A DNA stretch of 64,000 nucleotides from Cyrtodaria siliqua (taxonomy: Eukaryota; Mollusca; Bivalvia; Adapedonta; Hiatellidae): NCBI GenBank assembly GCA_037043455.1, contig JAWPHD010011222.1:1-64000 (forward strand). Reading direction: 5' to 3'. Positions within the stretch are counted from its first letter, which is position 1. Each line of letters opens with the position of its first letter. Shown piece by piece: positions 23,537 to 34,092 of the stretch. The translations under genes and the position numbers were made by a program. A model generated the notes under the pieces. That model was not told the DNA's origin. It ran no database searches and was given only the letters and a program-made list of their open reading frames with translations.

Positions 23537-24390
23537 TATATGTCTGTCCATGGGAACATTATTAAAGTAGAGCAATTGAGACAAACTTGTAGACTCAGTT
23601 TATATGCCTGTCCATGGGAACATTATTAAAGAACACCAAATGAAATGAACTTATAGATGTATGTAAATGGGATATTATCAAAGCAGAGTAAAATGAAATA
23701 AACCTGTAGATTTCTTATGTGTTTGTCCATGGGGATGTTATCAAAGCAGAGTAAAATGAAATAAACCTGTAGATTTGGTCTTATGTGTTTGTCCATGGGG
23801 ATGTTATCAAAGCAGAGCAATTGAGATAAACTTGTAGACTCGGTCTGATGTGTTTGTTCATGGGATATTATCAGAGCAGAGCAGTTGAGATAAATTTGTA
23901 GACTCGGTCTGATGTGTTTGTCCATGGGATATTATCAAAGCAGAGCAGCTGAGATAAACTTGTAGACTCGGTCTGATGTGTATCAAAGCAGAGCAGTTGA
24001 GATAAACTTGTAGACTCGGTCTGATGTGTTTGTCCATGGGATATTATTAGAGAAGAGCAGAGCAGAGCAGTTGAGATAAACTTGTAGACTCGGTCTCTGA
24101 TGTGTTTGTCCATGGGATATTATCAAAGCAGAGCCATTGAGACAAACTTGGAGAATTGGTCTAAAGTGTTTGTCCATGGGACAATTATGAAAGCATAGTA
24201 ATATCAATAAATTTGCAGACTGTGTCCATGTAATATTACCAAACCAAATTAATTCAGACAAACTTGTAGACATGGTTTAAAGTGTCTGTACATGCGATAT
24301 TAGCAAAGCAGAGCCACTGATCGAGGTAAACCTGTAGACTTGGTTGTATGTGTCTATGAGAAAACTATCAAAGCAGGGTACACTGGTATA
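23537..24390. repeat. 63-bp minisatellite, right part
   Basis: About 13 units containing GTTTGTCCATGGGATATTAT, CAAAGCAGAGCAGTTGAGAT and AAACTTGTAGACTCGGTCTG, increasingly diverged towards the right end. Minus-strand open frames across it are repeat artefacts. Confidence 0.9.
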
Positions 24391-24798
24391 CATGTATATA
24401 CAAAGGGAATATGCATTTGGGGTGCTGGGATGAATTAAGGCAGGTATACTATTTTATATAGTGGACCGATAATGGCACATACTAAATATCGATTTTAATA
24501 CCAATACAATATTACCTTAAAGATGAAGTTTAATATTTCACTTTAAATGGGTTATTTACGCTATTTAAAATACAGATCAAATACTGCCAATAATCGAGTT
24601 GGCAATTATACTAAGTATTTGATGTTATTTATGCAACCATATAAATGACTAAAATAACTAGGCATATAAATACAGTGTCAACCTGCCATATCTCCCATAA
24701 CCGGAGTGAATCATATCAACAGAGAAATACCACAAATTTTGATTTTAAAATTTAAAATTCAAGAAACAATTACAGTAGGAAAATAGTAAAGCAACTAA
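24391..24798 (+). other. Upstream region of the B-box/propeller gene
   Basis: AT-rich, non-repetitive. A TAA codon immediately precedes the ATG at 24799 in frame, so the reading frame cannot extend upstream without splicing. Confidence 0.5.
24665..24672 (+). promoter_or_regulatory. Candidate TATA box
   Basis: TATAAATA lies 127 bases before the start codon of the propeller gene, within plausible core-promoter range if the 5' UTR is about 100 bases. The region is AT-rich, so chance occurrence is likely. Confidence 0.25.
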
Positions 24799-26289
24799 AT
24801 GGGTACTGCAGCAGGCAAGCCAGAGAAGCAAGCATCTAGATGCGAGCATGCCGAGTCAGTGTCAGGTCCTACAGACCACGGATCTGTGTCAGGACGGAAG
24901 ATAACAGCAGGGGCAGTTCCTGGAAATCGGTCATCCGGTACAGCAGAAGTAAATAAAGATGCAGACTCGGTACCTGGGAGGAAGTCATCCGGCACAGCAG
25001 AAGTAAATAGAAACGCAGACTCGGTACCTGGGAGGAAGTTATCCAGATCAGCACAAGTAAATAAAGACGCAGACTCGGTACCTGGGAGGAAGCCATTAAA
25101 GCCCAGCACATCCGTCATTAAAGGATCTGATAAAATGTTGGATTTCAGTTCAGACGAAGTGTTTGATTGGTTCTGCCAGCCATGTGACACTGTAGGGCAA
25201 CATGTGGAAGCCATGGGATTCTGTAACGACTGTGCAGAATATCTATGTAAGACCTGCTACTCATCTCATCGTAAGCCAAAACCATTGAGGGACCACTTAC
25301 TGCTACTGCTAGATAACAAGCAAATGCCAAAATCCATGTCACCTTCTTCTATATCTCCACCTTCAACTCAGCCCAGACAGAATAATGGAAATATGTCAGA
25401 ATCAAACCATTGTATACCAGAAGCATTCCAATCTTCAACTAAACCCAGACGGGATCATGGAGCACTGAGAGCCAGCCTCGTAGGCAGCATCAATGTAAAG
25501 GCAGACAATGACCAGGATGACCGCTGGATAACTGGGTGTGTCATTCTGGGTACTGGCCACCTAGTTGTGGTGGATTTTGATAACAAATCTGTCAAACTGA
25601 TTGATGTTACAGAAGCCAAGATGATTTCAGTTGTGGGTCTGTCAGAGACACCACGGGATATAACAGAGGCAGGCAGTGGTAAGGTAGCAATAATATTATC
25701 TCATGGTATTATTCAGCTAATGTCAGTTGCCAGAAATACCCTTACCCCTCTCAGGAAGTTCAAAGTGAATGGTGCTTGTAGAGGTATTGTATATAACAAA
25801 GGGAGATTAATAATCTCATTCATAGATCCAGGAAGAGTTAAGGTTATTGACATGCAGTGTGTTGTACTAAGGACTATAGAGAAGGATACCAATGGTGCCC
25901 GGTTGTTTAGTAACTCCCTATACTACCTCGCTATCAGTCCTGATGGAGCTACTTTATACATATCTGACTCCGAGAATCGCACAGTGATCAGCATGACAAC
26001 AGATGGTCAGGTTAAGGCCAAGTACACGGATCATCAGCTGAGGAATCCTCGTGGACTGACTGTGGCCCCAGATGGCACGGTGTATGTGTGTGATCCGGCG
26101 CTCAACAACATTCACCAACTTACAACTGACCTGACCAAGATACAGGTCATACTGAGTAAGGGAGATGGATTGGACCGGCCACGGTCAATATGTTACGGTG
26201 GCCAGGACAGTAAGCTGTATGTTAGTTCTGGCCTCGGTGAACACAGAAACAGTATCCAAGTGTTCAACTGTACAAAAAACATTAAATAA
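24799..26289 (+). CDS. B-box zinc finger / NHL-like beta-propeller protein (TRIM-like, no RING)
   Basis: A 496-residue protein in a single exon. Residues 43-96 are three 18-residue tandem repeats of the form G(N/R)(R/K)xSGTAEVNKDADSVP. A B-box-like zinc site spans about 126-166: C126, C129, C142, C145, C150, C153, H157 and H166. A Ser/Pro/Gln-rich linker follows, then from about 228 to 491 repeated beta-propeller blades (LVVVDFDNKSVKLID; RGLTVAPDGTVYVCDPALNNI), typical of NHL/TRIM2-3-71-like domains. It has no RING and no coiled coil of family length, so E3 ligase activity is doubtful; ligand or RNA/protein binding through the propeller is the likelier role. Such RING-less B-box/propeller genes are expanded in bivalves, often linked to innate immunity (family knowledge). 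The start is fixed by a TAA just before the ATG. Confidence 0.85.
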   Translation: MGTAAGKPEKQASRCEHAESVSGPTDHGSVSGRKITAGAVPGNRSSGTAEVNKDADSVPGRKSSGTAEVNRNADSVPGRKLSRSAQVNKDADSVPGRKPLKPSTSVIKGSDKMLDFSSDEVFDWFCQPCDTVGQHVEAMGFCNDCAEYLCKTCYSSHRKPKPLRDHLLLLLDNKQMPKSMSPSSISPPSTQPRQNNGNMSESNHCIPEAFQSSTKPRRDHGALRASLVGSINVKADNDQDDRWITGCVILGTGHLVVVDFDNKSVKLIDVTEAKMISVVGLSETPRDITEAGSGKVAIILSHGIIQLMSVARNTLTPLRKFKVNGACRGIVYNKGRLIISFIDPGRVKVIDMQCVVLRTIEKDTNGARLFSNSLYYLAISPDGATLYISDSENRTVISMTTDGQVKAKYTDHQLRNPRGLTVAPDGTVYVCDPALNNIHQLTTDLTKIQVILSKGDGLDRPRSICYGGQDSKLYVSSGLGEHRNSIQVFNCTKNIK

Positions 26290-26399
26290 TCAGTCCAGGG
26301 TATGTATATGTACCAGTGATGTAGACAGTGAACTGAATGTTGGCAGGGAATCACTCTCATTAAGTATATTAATAATGTTTTATAATCCAGATTAAAATT

Positions 26400-26405
26400 A
26401 ATAAA
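26400..26405 (+). terminator. Candidate polyadenylation signal for the propeller gene
   Basis: AATAAA lies 111 bases after the stop codon. A second one (ATGAATAAAATG, near 26499) precedes the 40-bp minisatellite, so either could be used. Confidence 0.4.
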
Positions 26406-26508
26406 CAATTACTAAACAAACAGTGAAGACGATGTAGTATCAGGAATATAGCAATAACTAACTGGCACATTTTTATTATTTCAAGGCAGAAATCAAATGA
26501 ATAAAATG

Positions 26509-26888
26509 TATTGTGGACATATTTTTTTTTTTGTTGTGGGATGTGCCATATAATATTGTGGATATATTTTTATTTCTGAGATGTGCCATATAATATTGTG
26601 AATATATTTTTATTTGTGGGATGTGCCATATAATTGTGGATATATTTTATTTGTGGTATGTGCCATATAATATTGTGGATATATTTTTATTTGTGAGATG
26701 TGCCATATAATATTGTGGATATATTTTTATTTCTGAGATGTGCCATATAATATTGTGGATATATTTTTATTTGTGGGATGTGCCATAAAATATTGTGGAT
26801 ATATTTTTATTTGTGAGATGTGCCATATAATATTGTGGATATATTTTTATTTGTGGGATATACCATATAATATTGTGGATATATTTTG
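26509..26888 (+). repeat. 40-bp minisatellite in the gene's 3' flank
   Basis: Nine to ten units of TATTGTGGATATATTTTTAT plus TTGTGGGATGTGCCATATAA, starting about 220 bases after the stop codon of the propeller gene. If transcription reads past the first poly(A) signal, the array could be in the 3' UTR. Confidence 0.95.
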
Positions 26889-28086
26889 AATTGCATTATA
26901 ACTGAAATTAGGCCAGAGTTTTCTATTTTTTGGTTCATTGATTTTTTCCATAAAAAGGTTAAAAAGGGGGAGGAGAAAAAAAAAAGTCAAGCTTTTTAAG
27001 TATGTATGTTGAAATGCAATTAGTCACGTCATAAAGCATAAAACTGACCTTATCAAACCTATACAAATATTATCCTCTGATTTAACAATGATTTTTTTTA
27101 AACATAATCATAATAAGCAGACAGCAATACACATACCAGATGCTTTTTTTACCATTTTTTTTACATTTTTGAGAGAAAAACACACGTTATTTATTTAAAT
27201 TATAATAATCTAATTAATAATATATATTTTTTTTTTTCCTTTCTTCATTTTTTCAATTTTTACTAAAAGTACGGTCAGAGGGTCGGAGAACTGAAAATAA
27301 AAAAAAACTCTGCAGGCCTTATCTGTGTAATATGCTATTCAATAATACAATATATTTTTGACTGAAATTATTATATTGAACAAGACGTGATATATTCTAT
27401 TTATTATTTTTGACTGAAATTATTTGTGATAAATTTGATTTGTTACATATTTTTTTACAATTGTTCTTATAAATCACATAACTTGCTCTGTGAGAATGTA
27501 AACCATGACATAAATATCTTAATACACTAGAGTAATAAATATTCCAATCATTACGTTTGCGACCTATTAATTATCCTACCTGGTCTGACCCGCGGTTTCA
27601 CTCTAAAGTTAAGGGTTTGAAGGGGTATGTTGTGATGCGGCTTCCGCGAAAATAGTCCCATCGTGATTACTGTTTTCTTTTGCTCCCTGACAAGAAATAT
27701 GCTTTACAGGTGTCGATTTATTAACAAATTGATGTTATTGCACAACACTGGTCATGTATAAATAGTATATGGTAGTTTTTAAGCAAAATAATTGTATCCC
27801 TTATAGGATACATATAACCGCATCACGCGTATAAATCGACATAAATGAAAGAAGAACAACATGGCGGCCATTCTTTTGTTCGGGATTTTCATTCAGAAAT
27901 CAAATAAACTGGATTTAATAACATGGCCAGAACAATTATTGGATGTGTTAACATTTCGCTAGAGAGTTGGGGCAATGGATGATGCACTACTTAGTTAGTA
28001 AGCTGAGACGGAGTTTCCAGGAAAAGTACTTTTGAGGATTTCTGATGAAGTTTTGCCCGGCGCATTCAATCCTTCATCAAGTTCAT
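26889..28086. other. AT-rich intergenic DNA
   Basis: Contains homopolymer runs (for example 27226-27240) and no recognised gene. An ATGGCGGCCATTC start near 27860 opens only a short frame that stops within about 35 codons. Confidence 0.5.
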
Positions 28087-28158
28087 GACGTTAGAACTTG
28101 ATGCGTTGAAGTTGAACGGTGGCGACGGTGTTTATGATAGTAAAACCCCAGAATGGTA
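28087..28158 (+). CDS. Possible first coding exon with GTAAGT donor (speculative)
   Basis: From the ATG in GTTCATGACG about 23 codons read MTLELDALKLNGGD then GVYDSKTPE, ending at TG|GTAAGT, a consensus splice donor. Amino acid composition looks protein-like and an in-frame TGA lies 12 codons upstream. No family is recognised and no partner exon is proven, so this is only a candidate. Confidence 0.2.
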
Positions 28159-28773
28159 AGTGTTGTATTTTATAACATGTATACATTTAGAATAATCCGT
28201 TGTAAAAAAATGCCTTTAGGAAACATCCTTCAAAAAGTGAGGATGTTTTGATTTTTAACTGTAGCGATGCGTAATGACACAATTTCTCTTTTCACATATA
28301 AAGACTCTTTTCACATATAAAAAATTACATCAAAGTGAACACTTTGTAAAAACAATATAAACTTGACAGGAATGAAATGTCATGACCATGTACCCTGCCC
28401 TCTCTCTCAACCAACTTTCATGCAGTCTGTTGTCAGAGCTCAACATGTAGAATCTCCGATTATCTAGGACAAGTGAGTCAGATTGTAGCAAGTCACATGT
28501 AAATGTAAAGGGAATTTTAATTCAGTTATGTAAAGGGAATTTTAATTCAGTTAACATTGAGTTCTAAAAATCATCTTTGAAATAAGTTATTTTCCATTGC
28601 CTATGTACACGTATTGGCAGTACTCCCCCTAGGCTCGCGTTAACCATTCGCCAAATCACCATAGGCAAAACGAAACCTGAACTGTCGAATGAAAATCTTT
28701 CGAAATACATAGCAAATGCACCAGACTTTGGCGATCTGGCGAATCCATATATAACAGGTGGTGAAAAAATCAT
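28159..28773. other. No gene recognised
   Basis: Intron-like or intergenic AT-rich sequence, with a local duplication of TAAAGGGAATTTTAATTCAG at about 28506-28552. Confidence 0.45.
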
Positions 28774-28845
28774 TCCTCAACCGGGACTCGAACCCAGGGT
28801 CTCTGTTTTACCATACCAGCACTCTAACCACTGAGCTATCGAGGA
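28774..28845 (-). tRNA. tRNA-like gene, Thr-type anticodon GGT
   Basis: On the minus strand a 72-base cloverleaf can be drawn. The 7-bp acceptor is TCCTCGA with TTGAGGA (one G-T pair). The D arm holds GCTCAGTGGTTAGAGT, the anticodon loop is ATGGTAA (anticodon GGT), and the T arm is CTGGG-TTCGAGT-CCCGG. The anticodon stem has one mismatch. Box A (TAGCTCAGTGG) and box B (GGTTCGAGTCC) are both good, and a T6 run follows 6 bases after the 3' end, fitting pol III termination. Eukaryotes normally read Thr ACC with an AGT tRNA, so a GGT anticodon suggests a tRNA-derived SINE head or pseudogene rather than a working tRNA. Confidence 0.55.
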
Positions 28846-29344
28846 CATACGGTTAGGAATCAATATTTCACCATATACCTGTACCCGGTTACATACACCC
28901 CCACCAGATTGAAATTCGTCCCTAATGGAGTTAACTAAATAATTATCGCAGTGTTTATTGAAAACCGTTGTCAAATTGTGTGCGATAGATGCCGCGCACT
29001 GTTCCGCCTCTCGCTGTCAATCAACTTGATTGTGTCCCCACCTCACGCACACAATATCCATATATTTATTTGCGTTACTGAGCTGGGTAAATATCAAATA
29101 ATGTGGCGCCCTCTTATGGCCATAATATATGATCAAAACAGCAAGTGCACGAAGTGTGACACGGTTTGTTTAAAGCATACTCTTATAACTTACTTTTGAT
29201 GTGTATGCAAACACGGTTTTAGCGCCTTCAATTAAAGTTACAAAATATCTCGGCAAAAGTTTGGCTAAAGAATTTTTTAGGGCTAAAAGCTTTAAATTCC
29301 TAGCGCTAGCCTAGTCCAGATAAGACGCGTATGCGTAATTACGA
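28846..29344. other. No gene recognised
   Basis: Mixed-composition DNA; the 82-codon frame at 28951-29199 has several Cys residues but no recognisable spacing. Confidence 0.4.
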
Positions 29345-29502
29345 ATATTTTTCATCAAAAACTCTCTTATGGATGGCGGGTGGTGCATAGTTCTACCCCA
29401 AAAAAAGTGGGTGATATGCCTTCACCACAAATAAATCAACTGTCATAAATAACCTTACATGTGTTGAATATGACGTAAAACATCATACAAACAAACAAAT
29501 CA
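29345..29502 (+). repeat. SINE 3' part (GACGTAAAACACCATACAAACAAA tail type)
   Basis: GGCGGGTGGTGCATAGTTCT, then TAAATAACCTTACATG, then ATGACGTAAAACATCATACA ending in AAACAAACAAAT. The same body and tail occur at 49185-49320. This is a common bivalve SINE tail; the tRNA-like head is missing here. Confidence 0.6.
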
Positions 29503-29510
29503 TCAAAAAC

Positions 29511-29939
29511 TAGTGATGTGCAATCGGTTGAAATTTACAATCGATCATCCAGGTTACAATTGGTTGGATGTAACCGATCAATCATTGGTTATAATCGGCT
29601 AGTCAGCATAAAGTTTAAATCTGTATTTCAGGCCTTGAACTTAAAACAAGTTTTTGAATGTATTCATTCCTGTCTAGTTTATAATGCCATTGTAATTTTC
29701 TTTTAATCAGTGAAGTAATTCTAACTCAAATATAAATGTGTTTATTTGTGTACATGCTCATTTTAACAGGTTTATTTTCAATCTGTTGTTTCCTGCATAT
29801 TTTAAAATTAATCAAAGTGAAATTTTACATTTATCCGTTGGTCGTTTATATACTTTCATAATCGATCATCATAATCAAATGCCTAAGTATTAAAACTGAT
29901 GATCGGTTTCAATCGATTAATCGGTACGGTACATCACTA
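29511..29939. mobile_element. hAT-superfamily MITE with perfect 8-bp target duplication
   Basis: The ends are TAGTGATGTGCAATCGG and, inverted, TAGTGATGTACCGTACCG. TCAAAAAC flanks both sides exactly (29503-29510 and 29940-29947). The 8-bp duplication and short TIR fit the hAT superfamily. It is inserted directly into the tail of the preceding SINE. The interior repeats AATCGATCATC and CCGATCAATC motifs. No coding sequence. Confidence 0.85.
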
Positions 29940-29947
29940 TCAAAAAC

Positions 29948-32091
29948 ATTAAAAATAAAATAAACGAGTACAAGAATGCATTAAAAAATCGTCTTTAAGT
30001 ATCGAGAACCAAATACCTGCATACACACTTGAAACTTCAGTAGAAAAATCGAATGCATCCAATCATACTCAATACTTACTGATGTTAGGTATTGAATGAC
30101 AATCAAGTGACCTCTAGCAATTACTAGTCGATGCTTGCAAGGAAAAAAAAGAAGTCGGCTGTTTGACACAAATTAATGCCATTTAAAAAAGACAGACAGC
30201 TTTAATGAATATATATATATATAAAGCAGATGAGGAAATATGTTATGTTTTTTGGTAACAACTAAGGGTAAACATTTTACATTAATGTTTTTTTCAAAAC
30301 TTGTTTTAAGAATACGCATTAGTAAATGTAAATTGTTCATGCGTGATGAAAGCTTATCTGGAGCACTGCAGTATTGTTACAATATAGCCTCCAGACCCGT
30401 ATTGCAATTTGTAAATCATGCATTACGGTTTCAACTTTGTTCAAAATAAATGATGTCATTAATTTGTAGCTCTAGTTTAAAGTAGCTATCCCGTCAACAT
30501 CAGTCAAATCTTACATTACAATATGTACGCCATTTCTAAAGCTACTGATGGCGATTTATATAATATTATTTGTATATATATATATATATATATATATATA
30601 ACTTACAATTTTGAGAATCCAAACTATGTAAACTTTGACTAAAAACCCAAAACTGGACCGTCAAACTAAGTTTTATGCATATTCAATCACGCTTATTTTA
30701 AGAACCCATGAAAATCATATACTTTTATTTGGCACATATATATTGACTGATGATTGTTATATATGACCTAAACAGTTGGATAGAGTTTTGATGAACGGTT
30801 TTGTTGTGTAATTTTGCCATTACAGGGTTTTTTCTATACTTAGGGGAGATAACCCATACCGTTACAATTGGGAATTTTAAAAAAGTTTTATTCTCAGTAC
30901 TTGTCACACTAACCCTTTTTTTTCAATTGGAAACTTTTGTCTCAAAATTGGGGAAAATATATGTTTTGGCATTGGGAATATAGCCCAATCATGAATGGCT
31001 ATAAAAACAGCCAGGCCTTTTTCCGCCCATTTTCGGAAAAAGACCCTGGGAAAATTTATGCCGTAAATTTTGCCCAATTGGGAAGAAATTTAATCGCTTT
31101 ACACCTCAAATTGGGAATTTTCATAAGTTAGTTGTACATAAATATCAGGTTGTTTTAATTGCCTGGTTTCAATACATGATACATGATTTAAATATTGTTA
31201 TTTTTATAGTATTTCCTTGTAAACATTTCTATATTTGACCTGACTTTGTAAATATTTTGCAATAAAGCATTGAAACTACAACCGTGTTCTTTATTTCTAT
31301 ATAACACATAAAAATTAATCCAAAAACTATAACAGTGTTCACTGTTAATCATCAACGTTAAATAAACATCAATAGCTTGAATTTATTCACAAAACGTTGT
31401 AGTTCCACGTCCTGTTATTATAAACAACCCCAAAACGAACGCGTTCCGTGATTGGGAAATATATTAGACTAAACCGCGTGACGTCATGACTGTTGATATT
31501 TATTATTTCCGGTTTCAATTTGGGAGCGTCCTGGTAATATTTCAGCTGTTTTTCTTACGTTTCACGCACATACTGTAAATTTGATTTTGTAATGTTTAAT
31601 TCCTTCTTAAATTCGTCCTCGTCCTGTGGACTAGGAAGGGGAATTTTATTTCAGAATTGTGAAAAAACAACTGTATTTGGCATTGGGAATGGGTCCGATA
31701 GTCGGACCCGTGAGAATAGTAGAAAAAGGCCCGACAGCCCAAAAAAATGCATTATTTGGTGGGGTTTTTACGTATTAAAGTGGTTTTGTTGAACTGTGCC
31801 TTTAAAACTTGATGACTTTTTTATTTTATAGTCAATAAAATGACACTTCACTATGAACATGATGAAAAGTGCAATTTAGAACTGAATTTACCGTTCTATA
31901 TTTTTAATATTAATGATTAAACAAATGCAAATTATGTAGAAAAAATTATGGGGATTATACTGCAAGTTTTTAAATCAAGATTGCCATGTGTCCCTTTAAA
32001 CTAAAGTGACATACAAATGTGGTTTAGCTTGACTTCTTGAAAAAACGCAAATGTGTGTGTAACAAGTTTAACGGTCACTTTCTTAGGAAAC
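29948..32091. other. AT-rich region without a recognised gene
   Basis: Holds a (TA)n run at about 30571-30600, a fold-back segment near 31013-31050 (CCTTTTTCCG with CGGAAAAAG), repeated ATTGGGAATTTT stretches at 30868 and 31105, and a CRE-like palindrome TGACGTCA at about 31480. Several short frames (30801-31131) overlap the ATTGGGAA repeats and look non-coding. Confidence 0.45.
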
Positions 32092-32262
32092 CACCACGGT
32101 GGCATAGTGGTAGAATGTACGCCTCGCATGCATGAGGTTGTGGGTTCAATCCTCGCCCAAGTCATACTTCATATATATATGGTACTGGTGTTCAGGGTGA
32201 GAAAGTTCTAGGCCAATTTTCCATATTTTATCTCGATGTACATGGAAGATGAGCCTGGCATG
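32092..32262 (+). repeat. tRNA-derived SINE, 5' half (split copy)
   Basis: The head GGTGGCATAGTGGTAGAATG contains a box A-like sequence, and GGGTTCAATCC is a good box B. The body GGCCAATTTTCCATATTTTA to GAGCCTGGCATG follows and stops abruptly at 32262. The copy at 47574-47706 shows what should come next (TTCATTCCTGTTAGGC...), and that sequence appears at 37488. This SINE is therefore interrupted by a 5.2-kb insertion. Confidence 0.75.
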
Positions 32263-32269
32263 CCCCTGC

Positions 32270-32857
32270 GAAATTTTCTAGAACTGTGCATGAACAATTC
32301 TTGAACTGTTCTGGATAGATTGTTCAAGAACTGTTCTTGAACTGTACCTAATCTGTTCTGGTACAGTTCTAGAGCAGTACGTGAACGTTAAATGAGACAA
32401 ATTTTCTAGAACGTATGTTCAAGAACAGCTCTAGAACTTATGTTTAAGAACAGTTCTTGAACTATCTGTACTGGAACTGTTCTAGAACTGTTACAGAACG
32501 ATCTGTACTGGAACTGTTCTTGAACATAACCCAAGACTAGAAATTTTGTCTCATTTAACGTTCATGCACAGTTCCAGAACTGCTCAAGAACAGATGAAGC
32601 ACAGTTCTAGAACTATCTGTACTGGAACTGTTCTAGAACTGTTCCAGAATGATCTGTACTGGAAGTGTTCTAGAACAGTTCTAGAACTATACTGGAACTG
32701 TTCTTGAACAGTTCAAGTAAGATAGTTCTAGAACTGTTCTTGAACATAAGTTCAAGAAATTTTGTCTCATCTAACTCAAGAACAGATGAAGCACAGCTAA
32801 AGAATAGTTCTTGAACAATCTATCCAGAACAGTTCCTGCACAGTTCCAGAACTCCCT
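32270..32857. repeat. Long fold-back palindrome of GTTCTAGAAC-type units
   Basis: The left arm includes TCTGGATAGATTGTTCAAGA near 32308 and its inverted partner TCTTGAACAATCTATCCAGA near 32808. Further inside, ATGAGACAAATTTTCTAGA (about 32393) pairs with TCTAGAAATTTTGTCTCAT-like sequence near 32533-32558. The arms are dense in TTCnnGAA dyads. Confidence 0.8.
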
Positions 32858-33343
32858 TGGCCACTAATTTAACCTACATAGCAGTTAAAGAACAATTCAT
32901 TAATTGAACCTTCAGAATGCCTGGTCATACTTGGGGAAATGTTACATATGATACTGAAATGAAATAATATCTGCAGTGCTGAATACCATTTTTCTGTCAG
33001 CAACAAAAAAAGAAAGTCAATCCGCGAAAACACATGACAATAGGGGTTTCATTTTAAAATACTGTTTCTAAAGACTACATTTAGAAATTTCATCTTTCAA
33101 ATACAACTATTAAATGTATAAGATGTTTTGACACAATAAGTAATGAAAGTATTATCACAAAACACTTACATTTAATCATTAAATGATGCAAGCACAATCT
33201 TCAGTTGGACTGCCATTTTACCGCCAAAAATTCAAAAGAATGGCGTCTGCATTTTATTTGCAATTTTGTCAGAATCACTCAGGTGTCATATATTCTTTAC
33301 CTACTTAAATGAAGACATGGGCTTTTAAACTGCAGATAATGTT
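32858..33343. other. Spacer, nothing recognised
   Basis: AT-rich interior of the composite element without a gene. Confidence 0.5.
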
Positions 33344-33643
33344 CAGTGTTCTCCCCAGGCCATTAAGGCATGTCGCATTTAACATGCCTTCGCAGCCAAA
33401 ATGCTTTTGCAACATGCCTTAATTGTGGAGGACATGTAATACAGTCATTATTAATTCATTTATTTTTATCTTGAATAAGTTTATACCACAATATTTAGTA
33501 TCTCTAGCCTATTTCTTTCATAAATCCGGTGTCTTTTTGACAAAATACCTTAAAATATAGGGGTTGGGTACACTGATACACCCTAAACCATATTTTCTGA
33601 GATAAAATCGACATGCCTTCAAACATTTCTGGGGAGAACACTG
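33344..33643. mobile_element. 300-bp MITE with 5-bp target duplication (hAT5-like)
   Basis: Perfect 15-bp TIRs CAGTGTTCTCCCCAG / CTGGGGAGAACACTG, flanked by ATGTT on both sides (33339-33343 and 33644-33648). CAG...CTG ends with a 5-bp duplication resemble the hAT5 group. Internally ACATGCCTT recurs several times. No coding capacity. Confidence 0.85.
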
Positions 33644-33737
33644 ATGTTATTATATTAAACTGTTCATGCATTAATGTCATTATCATATATTTGTTTGTTA
33701 ATAGTAGTATAGATTTGTTTAATTAATGAAGATGAAC

Positions 33738-33835
33738 ACCTGCGAAACATGTTCTTAATATGTTCTTAAACATTGAACATTTTCAAGAACTATTGAAGAA
33801 CATTTCAAGAACTGTAATTTTTCTTTTAACCTAAT
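33738..33835. repeat. Fold-back arm matching the right end of the composite element
   Basis: CCTGCGAAACATGTTCTTAA through ATTTTCAAGAACTATTGAAG and AACATTTCAAGAACTGTAA is the inverted counterpart of 37318-37484. The right arm has about 90 extra bases next to its terminus. A SINE-like tail (GTGTTGATGAGCCGTTAAAC) follows at 33838. Confidence 0.75.
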
Positions 33836-34002
33836 ACTGTGTTGATGAGCCGTTAAACAACATTCATAAACATTCAGTTTGTTATGGAAAAACCTGTTCT
33901 GGAAATGGTGTAATCAATTATGTTGTTTTGTGGAAATACTCAAAAGATTTGAAACTGTTGAATTTTAATTTAATCAACACAAAATGTAAGTGCTACAAAA
34001 TA

Positions 34003-34060
34003 ATTGAATTGAATTGAATTGAAAGTCTTTATTTATCGAGGGTGACCCAATTAGTTTATA
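34003..34060 (-). repeat. SINE/LINE 3' tail with (ATTCA)n
   Basis: On the minus strand: GGGTCACCCTCGATAAATAA, then AGACTTTCAATTCAATTC. Tails of this kind end several bivalve SINE families. Confidence 0.55.
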
Positions 34061-34092
34061 CTAATCTAAATGTCTTTTTATACCAAGTTTAT

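Noticed and set aside
23007..24390. CRISPR-like array of direct repeats
   Set aside because: Units are contiguous minisatellite copies with no unique spacers, no cas genes, and the sequence is eukaryotic.
24795..25214. 139-codon minus-strand frame opposite the propeller gene
   Set aside because: Antisense shadow of the N-terminal repeats of the real gene.
31475..31495. CRE palindrome TGACGTCA as a promoter
   Set aside because: No transcript start, TATA or coding exon can be tied to it; an 8-base motif is expected by chance.
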